DNA of 64,000 bases. Source: Polytrichum commune (Eukaryota > Streptophyta > Polytrichopsida > Polytrichales > Polytrichaceae). The DNA lies in NCBI GenBank assembly GCA_950295325.1, contig OX485806.1, positions 53,625,169 through 53,689,168 on the forward strand, read 5' to 3'. The notes beneath the pieces are model-generated. The model was not told the DNA's origin and did not search any database. It saw only the letters and a list, made by a program, of their open reading frames with translations. Below are positions 23,448 to 33,333 of the stretch, piece after piece (position 1 is the first letter of the stretch; each line of letters starts with the position of its first letter). Made by a program: the position numbers and the translations under genes.

Positions 23448-26400
23448 CTTGGTATCAGAGCAGGGTTCCAAGTTTTGAGCTCACACTTTGAGGTAAACAT
23501 AGGTATCAAACCTGAGGGTTATTATGGTGAGCCCGGGGTTTCCAAAAGGTTGTGAGGCTCAAATTGGAACAAAGATCATGTGTAAATGGAATTTGACCAT
23601 ACCATTAGTTCTAACGACAATGGTGGGCATGATGGTGGATTTAGTAAGGAAAATGGTGGAGTCCTTTGAAAGGGCTCCCGCACACCTCAAAAAAATATTT
23701 GGGGCCTAGAATACCGAATGCACCCAAAACGTTGGAGGGCATTAATGTTGGATTGAAATTCCAATTCCAAATGCTTGGAAGGTATTGATGTTGGAATGAA
23801 TTTGGTGCTAATGAGGCACCCGGGGCCTCTTAAGGCCTATGTGCGCTATTCAAACGCACAAATGAAGGATACACCTAAAACGGACGAGCTTTCTAAGAAA
23901 TGCATCGTTTTAGGTGGGTTTCAAAAGCGGGTGGTGAATACCAAGTTCAAATTTCCAAACTTTATTGAGGTTGTGGCGGGGATCATCAAAATTGCCATGA
24001 GCATCAAGGCCGATGACCCCATTAAGCAATTTGGCGGTGCGTTACAAAAATGGACGTTGAGGGAGATAGGTACCCCGCCAAATAATACTTGTGCCGCGAA
24101 CCGAATGTAAGACATTGGCATTGTGGCCAAGGCTAGTAGCCTTAAGCCGAGGCCAAGTCTTTTGTACCTTGAGGCTCAAATGAATGGGAGAAATGTCTCA
24201 TGTATTGACAAAGAGGCTACCACTTCTTTTTGAGCCCAAAACTCATAAGGGAGTTGGGGCTTGCCGATTGGTAGAGCGGGCAAGCCCACCAAGGTGCGGT
24301 TTGGAAAGGGCGATCCGCATGAGACAAAGGAGGCCGCGATGCATGTAACCTTTCAACGTGGGACATTGGATTTTTGTCAAAATTTCACACCAAGTGAAAT
24401 AGATAAAATGCATGTCATTGTGAAGGCCGCCTTCTTTGAAACTCACATGATAGATGTGAGGTGCAAGCCGGTGTGCTTGCGGTGCATTATGATGTGTCAT
24501 AATGGCAAAGAATTGAAGTTCAAATTAACAATGACTCCCTATGGTAGGAGGACCTAAGTTGAATTTGGTCTTAATGGACCGAATGAAAAAAAAAAAAAAA
24601 AAAACATAATGGTCGTGGTTCAATTGGAACAACTCCAAGGAACGTATGGGGAGGCTAGGAAGGATAGGCCTCCCCCAAACAACATTGGTGTGATGTTGGT
24701 GAGATACAAGGATGTATTCACCAATGTGTTGCCCAAAAAAAAAAATTACCGCCAAGGAGTGAAAAATAACTTTGCTCAACGAGAGATTGAGTTCTTGAGG
24801 TATGTGGTGACAAAGGAAGTTGGTGGACGAACATGAAGAATATCAAGGCAATCCAAAAGGAGAATTGGCCCTTGATTCAAAAGGGCTTAGGTCATTTGTT
24901 GGCCTAGCCAATTAGTACCACAACTTCATTCGAGAGTTTTCTAAGGTTGCTAGGACCTTATTCAATTTATTGAGGAAAATGGCTATCCCAAGAGTGGGAT
25001 GGGCCTTGTCACCAAGCCTTTGGGGGGCTAAAAAAAAAAAACAAGTTCTCTTTGCCGCCCATGCTTAAGTTCGCGGACTTTGACAAACCTTTTGAGGTGC
25101 ATACGGGGGCGAGTGACTTTAGCATTGGCGGATGTTGAGGCAAAATGGATGCCCATTGCATATAAGAGCATGAAGCTCGATGGTTGTCCGACCTTGTCCA
25201 ACTTATGCAAGACATGGCTATCCCAAAAGTGGGATGAGCCTTGCCACCAAGTTTTTAAGGAGCTTAAGACCAAGTTCTCTTCGCCGCCCGTGCTGAAGTT
25301 TGCGAAATTGGACAAACCTTTTGAGGTGCATACGGGGGCGAGTAACTTTACCATTGGCGGATGTTGATCCAAGATGGATGTCCATTGCATATGGGAGCAT
25401 TAAGTTTATAGGTTGTCAAACCTTGTGCAACTTGTGAAAGAAATAGCTGTCTCAAGAGTGGGATGAGCCTTGCCCGAAAGTCTTTGGGGAGCTTAATACA
25501 AAGTTGTCTTTGCCACCCGTGTTCAAGTTCGCGGAGCTTGACAAACCTTTTGAGGTGCATAAGGGGGGGACGAGTGACTTTGCCATTGGCGGATGGTTAA
25601 CGTAAGATGGATGGCCATTGCATATGAGAGCATTAAGCTTGATGGCTATCCGACCTTATCCGACTTGTGGAAGAATTGGCTATCCCAAGAGTGGGATGAG
25701 CCTTGCCACCAAGTCTTTGGGGAGCTTGAGAGCAAGTGTTCTTAGACGCCCGTGCTCAAGTTCGCGGAGCTTGACAAATCTTTTGAGGTGCATACGGGGA
25801 TGAGTAACTTTGCCAATGGTGGATTATGTGTAATTGGATGGCCATTGCATATGGGAGCATGAAGCTCGATGGTTGTCAAAGAAGACAACCAACTCATGAC
25901 AAAGAACTTTTTGCCGTAGTGCATTGCTTGAAGATGTGGCGACACTATTTGGGGTCGCACAAAACATAGGTCTATATGGACAATGTGTCCTAAAATAATT
26001 TTGACATTCAAACGCAAGTGAGCGCCAAGTCATTGCGGAGGCATGATAGTTTGGCGCTTATGAAGGTGGATTTGATCCACAAACCGGACCGTGGAAAGGT
26101 GGTGCCGGATGCGCGAAGTAGACCGGAAGAGTTCCAAGCAATGAGAACCATCCAAACCTTGTGGCTAATGTGTGCCGGCGAAGAAAACTTGTGATGCAAG
26201 ATACGGGAGGGGTAAATTAACTACCCCAAAATACAAAAGCTTTTAGGTGAGCTTCGCAAGAGCAAGGTGCTTAAAGAGGTTAAGTTGGTGGACGGATTGT
26301 TCAAGTGCAAGCAAAGTTGGGTGTATGTGCCACAAGGCAAGTTGAGGCTATCACTTTTGAAGGAGGAATATGATAGTCCTATTGCCGGCCATAGAGGAGA

Positions 26401-28504
26401 AAAAGAAAACCACCATAGAATGGTGTCAAAGAGGTACCATTGGCGGTGCATAAAAGAGGATATAACCCACTTTGTGAAGGCGTGAATAAAGTGCCAAGTG
26501 AACCGAGCCTCTTATAAAAAGCAAAGCGGTTTCTTGCAACCGTTGCCTATCCCGTGGGCGCCATGGCATAGTATGTGCATGGACTTGATCACAAGTTTGC
26601 CGGAGTCACATGGGTATGATGTCATCTTGTTGATGGTAGAGCGGTTTGCCAAGTTGGCACGCATGGTGCCGATTGTGGGAACCGCCACCGCCTTGGAGAC
26701 CGCATAGCCTTTTTCTCAAAGGATGGTTGAGGCACCACGGGTTGCCAAAAGTGATTGTGTGGGATCAAGATTCAAAGTTCACAAGTGCATTTTCAATGCA
26801 TTTCTCTAAGGAGGTCGGAATGAAACTAAGGTTTAGCACGACCTTGCATTCCCAAATGGATGGGAAAACGGAGCCTGTGAATGGAGTCTTGAAGCAATAC
26901 TTGAGGAACTTGGTGGGGGCGGACCAAGGAGATTGGGCGGACTATGTGGGTCGAGCGGAGGGTAATTGCAATGTTGCCACGCACGTGGCTACCAAGGGGT
27001 GGTCTTTCGTGGTGGCTTATGGAGTGGATGCGCTCCAACCTATTAACCTAGCTCTCGAGGGGGCACATTCAACACTAGAGTTCAACCAAGATGGTGAGGA
27101 CTTGGCCAAGGATGGTAAACAAGTCTTGGAGATGACCAAGTTGTTGGTGGAGAAAGCCCGAAGGTGCTACAGCGTGCAAATTAATGCCGGAAGACGCGAA
27201 GTGGAGTATGAGGTGGGCCAATAAGATGTTGTTGAATGTGGACAACTTCACCTTGCCCAAAGGCCTTACTCCAAAAGTTCATGTCCAAAATTGGAGCTTC
27301 GTTTTCCATTGTGGAATAAATGTTCAAGGACATGTATAAGTTGGAATTACCACCGGAGATCAAAGTGCATCCGACATTTCATGTCTCATTACGAAAGTCA
27401 TTTTAGGACGACACCTTGTGGCCCGAACACAAGCAAGTGATTAGGCCACCTCCCGACCTTGTGGAGGTCATTTGGAACATGAGGTAGGAGGGCATCCTCA
27501 AGTGTAGGAAGCCCACGTGAAAATGAAAGAAAATGTACAAAGGAGTACTTGGTGAAATGGTGAGGATACCATGAGAAACAAACCGCTTGGGTGGCGGCAA
27601 GAGACATGGTGAAGACCAATGAATTGGTGAAGCACTTTGAAGAAACTAAGGCTAAGGATTCCAATAAAATGAAGCGTAGGCATTGATGAGGACATCAATC
27701 TCCTTTAGTGGGGGAGAGACGCTAGTTGCACACTTAGCTTCGAGGTTAATTGCTCCACAACATGAACTTGTTCTTTGGCTTGAGGGAATAAAGTCCAAAC
27801 TTTAGTGGTGCAAAGAAAAAAGTATGAGATGAGGTCCTAGTCTTGTACTTGTGCTTGGTTAATGGAAGAGGGGGAATAAATATGCCAAACTAGGTTGGGT
27901 AAGCCGAGTAATTGGGGACCATGGCTTGGAGGGGCCTTGGATATATAAAACCAAGAAACTTCTTAGTTGTGGGCTTGTCCGGGCGGGGGCAAGGTGATGG
28001 CGCGTGCTCATAAAAGTGCTACCCGCGAGCTAACGAGAGTTGGCGCATGGGAGTCATGAACCCATGTCTCGAAAGAGCAAAGTGGGAACCGAGTCGGGCG
28101 GGACTTGGCATCACCCCCGTGCGATCGAGGCGTCGCTTAACAATGGAAAGCCATCTCGGAGTTGCAACCGAGACAACTTAGTGGAAGCGTTGAGGTCTCG
28201 CCTAGATGTGTCACGTTAGGCTCGTGGAGCCTAACGGGGGAGGCCCCAAAGGAGGGGCAACCCAAGTGAGTCCCAAAGTAGGTGGGTCTAGTATAGGTTA
28301 GGTCCTTGGATGAAAGATCCAAGGTCGCTAACGGACCACCTAGGAACGACACCTTTGGGACTATGCCAAATTTGAAGATGCATTGTGGGGGTCGCGCCCT
28401 AAGGTAAACACAATGCCGCACCATAGAGGATGGCAACTTGAGAATTGGTGTGCCGACTACGAGTATAGTCGATGAGGGCATCGACTCCGGTAGGTGGGGG
28501 TGAG
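23448..28504 (+). pseudogene. N2 interior: decayed gag-pol lacking RT
   Basis: In order: primer-binding site (23450); gag remnant (23490-24180); protease-like region (24240-24560); a linker; RT deletion near 24755 (sequence aligned with LPPTRE joined to sequence aligned with [11 protein letters not shown]); amplified RNase H (24960-25870); RNase H end (25880-26180); H2C2 part (26267-26540); and integrase core (26540-27224) with the two aspartates and the glutamate in place. A badly decayed chromodomain region (27240-27690), an approximately 800-bp 3' region and the polypurine tract AGGTGGGGGTGAG at 28492-28504 follow. Several poly-A runs (24587, 24737, 25030) look like slippage. The deletion endpoints match those of N3. 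Confidence 0.8.
24960..25870 (+). repeat. tandem RNase H segments in N2 (about 230 bp, 4 units)
   Basis: The GAGGTGCATACGGGGG box, or a close variant, recurs near 25097, 25325, 25553 and 25788, giving periods of 228-235 bp. Each unit aligns with G1 52060-52290. Because the period is not a multiple of three, the repeats cannot form one reading frame. Confidence 0.8.
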
Positions 28505-29479
28505 TGTCGCGCACCTCTCCATGAGGAGTGCCCGAAACACCATGAGCACAAGGGGGACCCCGGAGTGACACCCGGGACTTGTGGCGCCGTTGGTGAGAGG
28601 GCCCAAGTGATCCTAGTGTGGGTGAGGGCCCCGGGCGTTGGGAACGCCTCCCACCCACTGAGACTAGGAAGCATGAGGGTAAGGCCATGAGTTATGCGTA
28701 GCTCATGGCGTGGTGATTCTAGAATGCTCAAGAACACCTCAATCCGAGGTGTGAGCTAGGAGTTATGGCCATTTGAGTGGGGCGCTGTCCCGGGACAGCG
28801 CCCTGGTACAGCAGTGCCTGGGAGTGATTCCCGGGACTGCCAAGGTTCAAACAGGCATAACTTCCTCAAGACTTGCTCAAATGGGGCAAGTGAGGAGTCC
28901 ATCGGCATCTACGTGAAGCGTAGGTGAGGATGGAGTGGTTGGTTGTTATGATCAGACATCAGACAAGGAAGTTATGATGGTCTGAAGCTGCTGGGGGGTT
29001 CTAGGCCCAGCAGCTAAAGGAAAATGTCCACTTGGCCCCAACTCTTGGTAGAGAGACAAGAGGTTGGTTGACGGTGGGGTAGGGGCCCCGCGTGAAGTCC
29101 TAGAGGCTTATATGGGTGAGGTGGTGTGGCCTCACCCACCCGAGGCCGAACGGCAAGGCCTCCATGGGCTTTGGCCTATTGTGAGGCCATAGTTGCCTAG
29201 TATGGTTCGGGTTGTTGTAGTGTTGCTCCGGCAACGCGATGATCAACATAGGATTGGACTTCCATGGATGGAAGTCCACATTGGGGAAATGGGTTACCGA
29301 TTAAGGGGTGAGTCCCGAAAGCAAAGTAGGAGGGTTGGTTCCCTCCTATGAACTATTGGTCCGGGGTTAGAGGAGCTAACCATTAGCATGGTGGTATGCG
29401 AAGGGTTAGCCACTCGTAACATTTGCTAGAATTGAAAATTGGCAAGATGGTCAAGAGGGGGCTAGCAAGGGTTGCGACA
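28505..29479 (+). repeat. N2 3' LTR (975 bp)
   Basis: Begins TGTCGCGCACC directly after the polypurine tract and ends GGGTTGCGACA. It is followed by the target duplication ATGGA (29480-29484), after which solo LTR Ld resumes. Confidence 0.92.
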
Positions 29480-30245
29480 ATGGAAGTCCAATCCCATGTT
29501 GATCATCGCGTTGCCGGAGCAACACTACAACAACCCGAACCATACTAGGCAACTATGGCCTCACATTGGGCCAATGCCCATGGAGGCCGTGCCGTTCGGC
29601 CTCGGGTGGGTGAGGCGACACCACCTCACCCATATAAGCCTCTAGGACTTCACGCGGGGCCCCTACCCCACCGTCAACCAACCTCTTGTCTCTCTACCAA
29701 GAGTTGGGGCCAAGTGGACATTTTCCTTTAGCTGCTGGGCCTAGAACCCCCCCAGCAGCTTCAGACCATCATAACTTCCTTGTATGATGTCTGATCAGAA
29801 CAACCAACCACTCTATCCTCATCTACGCTTCACGTAGATGCCGATGGACTCCTCACTTGCTCCATTTGAGCAAGTCTTGAGGAAGTTATGCCTGTTGAAC
29901 CTTGGCAGTCCCGGGAATCACTCCCAGGCACTGCTGTACCAGGGCGCTGTCCTGGGACAGCGCCCCACTCAAATGGCCATAACTCCTAGCTCACACCTCC
30001 GATTGAGGTGTTCTTGAGCATTCTAGAATCACCACGCCATGAGCTACGCATAACTCATGGCCTTACCCTTGTGCCTCCTAATCTTCGTGGGTGGGAGGCG
30101 TTCCCAACGCCCGGGGTCCTCACCCACACTAGGATCACTTGGGCCCTCTCACCAACGGCGCCACAAGTCCCAGGTGTCACTCCGGGGTCCCCCTTGTGCC
30201 CATGGTGTTTCGGCCACTCCTCATGGAGAGGTGCGCGACATGTCT

Positions 30246-33118
30246 AGTGTATATGTGAACTGGAATGGACCCTCTCCGTTCCGAGAGGGTCTTACTTGAA
30301 GTATTTAGGACCAGATTTTGGACTTGAATGTTGAAGGCGTGTTTGTGTATATAGTTCGGACTAGTGTGGAAGTGGACTGTAATGGACCCTCTCGATTCCG
30401 AGAGGATCTTACTTCAAGAAGGTAGGACCAGATTTTTAACTTCAATGTTGAAGGCTAGTTTGTGAATATGGGTTGCACTAGTGTGTATGTGTATGTGGAC
30501 TCGATTGGACCCTCTCGGAACCGAGAGGGTTTTCCTTGAAGTATTTAGGACCATAATTTGGACTTGAATGTTGAAGGCTAATTTGTGTATATAGGTTGGA
30601 CTATTGTGTATGTGTATGTGGACTAGATTGGACCCTCTCGGTTCCGAGAGGGTCTTAGTTGAAGTATTTAGGACTAGAATTTGGACTTCAATGTTGATTG
30701 TTTGTTTGTGAATATAAGTTGAACTAGTGTGTGTGTGCATACGAATGGACCCTCTCGGTTCCAAGAGGGTCTTATTTGAAGTATTTACGACCAGAATTTG
30801 GACTTGAATGTTGAAGGCTAATTTGTGTATATAGGTTGGACTAGTGTATGTGTATGTGGACTGCATTAGACCCTCTCGGTTCCGAGAGGGTCTTATTTGA
30901 AGTATTTAGGACCAGAATTTGGACTTGAATGTTGAAGTCTAATTTGTGTATATGTCTTGGACTAGTGTATGTGTATGTGAACTGGAATGGACCCTCTCGG
31001 TTCCGAGAGGGTCATACTTGAAGTATTTAGGACCAGAATTTGGAATTGAATGTTGAAGGCTAAATTGTATATATAGGTTGGACTAGTGTGTATGTGTATG
31101 TGGACTCGATTGGACCCTCTCTGTTCCGAGAGGGTCTTACATGGAGTATTTAGGACCAAAATTTGGACTTGAATGTTGAAGGCTAATTTGTGTATATAGG
31201 TTGGATTAGTGTGTATGTGTATGTGGACTCGATTGGACCCTCTCTATTCCGAGAGGGTCTTACTTAAAGGACCAGAATTTGGACTTGAATGTTGATTGCT
31301 TGTTTGTGAATATGGGTTGGACTAGTGTGTATGTGTATGTGGACTGGAATGGACCGTCTATGTTCCGAGAGGGTCTTCCTTCAAGAAGGTAGGACCAGAT
31401 TTTGACCTTCAATGTTGAAGGCTTGTTTGTGAATATGGGTTGGACTAGTGTGTATGTGTATGTGGACTGGAATGGACCCTCTCTGTTCCAAGAGGGTCTT
31501 CCTTCAAGACTGTAGGACCATATTTTGACCTTCAATGTTGAAGGCTTGTTTTTGAATATGGGTTGGACTAGTGTGTATGTGTATGTGGACTGGATTGGAC
31601 CCTCTCGGTTCGGAGAGGGTCTTACTTGAAGTATTTAGGACCAGAATTTGGACTTCAATGTTGATTGCTAATTTGTGTATATAGGTTGGACTAGTGTGTA
31701 TGTATATGTGGACTTGATTGGACCCTCTCTATTCCGAGAGGGTCTTACTTGAAGTATTTAGGACCAGAATTTGGATTTGAATGTTGATTGCTTGTTTGTG
31801 AATATGGGTTAGGCTAGTGTCTATATGTATGTGGACTGGAATGGACCCTCTCTGTTCCAAGAGGATCTTACTTGAAGTATTTAGGACCAGAATTTGGACT
31901 TCAATGTTGATTGCTTGTTTGTAAATATAGGTTGAACTAGTGTGTGTGTGAACTGGAATGGACCCTCTCGGTTCTGAGAGGGTCTTAGTTGAAGTATTTA
32001 GGACCAGAATTTGGAATTGAATGTTAAAGGCTAATTTGTGTATATAGGTTGGACTAGTGTGTATGTGTATGTGGACTGGATTGGACCCTCTCTGTTCCGA
32101 GAGGGTCTAACTTGAAGTATTTAGGACCAGAATTTGGACTTGTATGTTGAAGGTTTGTTTGTGAATATGGGTTGGACTAGTGTGTATATGTATGTGGACT
32201 GGAATGGACCCTCTCTCTTCCGAGAGGGTCTTCCTTCAAGAAGGTAGGACCAAATTTTGACCTTCAATGTTGAAGGCTTGTTTGTGAATCTGGGTTGGAC
32301 TAGTGTGTATGTGTATGTGGACTAGAATGGACCGTCTATGTTCCGAGAGGGTCTTCTTTCAAGAAAGTAGGACCAAATTTTGACCTTTAATGTTGAAGGC
32401 TTGTTTGTGAATATGGGTTGGACTAGTGTGTATGTGTATGTGGACTGGAATGGACCCTCTCTGTTTCGAGAGGGTCTTCCTTGAAGTATTTATGACCAAA
32501 ATTTGGAATTGAATGTTGAAGGCTAAATTGTGTATATAGGTTGGACTAGTGTCTATGTGTATGTGGACTCGATTGGACCCTCTTTATTCTGAGAGGGTCT
32601 TACTTGAAGTATTTAGGACCAGAATTTGGACTTGAATGTTAGTTTATTGTTTGTGAATATGGGTTGGACTTGTGTGTATATGTATGTGGACTGGAATGGA
32701 ACCTCTTTGTTCCGAGAGCGTCTTACTTGAAGTATTTAGGACCAGATTTTGGACTTGAATGTTGAAGTCTAATTTGTGTATATGTGTTGGACTAGTGTAT
32801 GTGTATGTGAACTGGAATGGACCCTCTCGGTTCCGAGAAGGTCATACTTGAATTATTTAGGACCAGAATTTGGAAATGAATGTTGAAGGCTACATTGTTT
32901 ATATAGGTTGGACTAGTGTGTATGTGTATGTGGACTGGATTGGACCCTCTCTGTTCCGAGAGGGTCTTACATGAAGTATTTAGGACCAGAATTTGGACTT
33001 GTATGTTGAAGGCTTGTTTGTGAATATGGGTTGGACTAGTGTGTATGTGTATGTGGACTGGATTGGACCTTTTTGGTTCCGAGAGGGTCTTCCTTCAAGA
33101 ATGTAGGACCAGATTTTG
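30246..33118. repeat. palindrome-core satellite, main block (about 24 units, about 122 bp)
   Basis: Twenty-four units run from about 30270 to 33090 with an average spacing near 122 bp. Each has a core such as CCCTCTCGGTTCCGAGAGGG or a slightly mismatched version. A TCTTACTTGAAGTATTTAGG box, a GACCAGAATTTGGACTT box, an AATGTTGAAGGCT box and a GGTTGGACTAGTGTGTATG box follow. The core keeps its dyad symmetry although its centre varies. Spurious open frames cross the block; none looks like a gene. Confidence 0.92.
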
Positions 33119-33333
33119 GACCTCCATCCCATATGTATTGTTTTTGCTGAAAAGATTTATAAGTATATTTGTTGAAATTCCATGTGCCTTTTGCAAACCT
33201 CATTCAATACCTTATTCATGTAAGGTTGGTGTTTGATTTGCATCCTCTATATAGGTTCGGGTGGACGGGTTGAATATACTTTGGAGGTTGTCTAGTTTAG
33301 TTGTACTTGAGAGAACCTAAGGTTGTGAGTGAC
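33119..33333. other. satellite end and unique flank
   Basis: The first 110 bp (ACCTCCATCCCATATG... CCATGTGCCTTTTGCAAACC) resemble 11230-11330, the sequence just after the decayed gene of element T. Copy B then interrupts at the GTGAC site (33329-33333). No gene is seen. Confidence 0.6.

Larger units (their letters stand above)
15331..29479 (+). mobile_element. full-length non-autonomous gypsy copy N2, carrying N3
   Basis: The 5' LTR is 15331-15909 plus 23052-23447 (975 bp). The interior is 23448-28504 and the 3' LTR 28505-29479 (975 bp). The target duplication is ATGGA (15326-15330 and 29480-29484). The two LTRs look almost identical by eye; I saw one C/T difference, 23359 region versus 29398 region. 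N3 sits inside its 5' LTR. The interior lacks the RT core and is full of stops, so N2 must have been copied with enzymes supplied by a relative such as G1. Confidence 0.92.
15115..30240 (-). mobile_element. solo LTR Ld, split by N2 (and N3)
   Basis: The left part 15115-15330 (TGTCGCAACCC...) and the right part 29485-30240 (...GAGGTGCGCGACA) join to one reverse-oriented LTR of 972 bp. The target duplication is TGTCT (15110-15114 and 30241-30245), so the LTR was inserted in the satellite. The whole of N2 was later inserted at the ATGGA site inside it. Confidence 0.92.

Noticed and set aside
30414-30866. 150-codon minus-strand ORF with repeated THIHTSPTYIHKLAFN phrases
   Set aside because: It is the 122-bp satellite read through, and the repeat period creates the apparent protein repeats.
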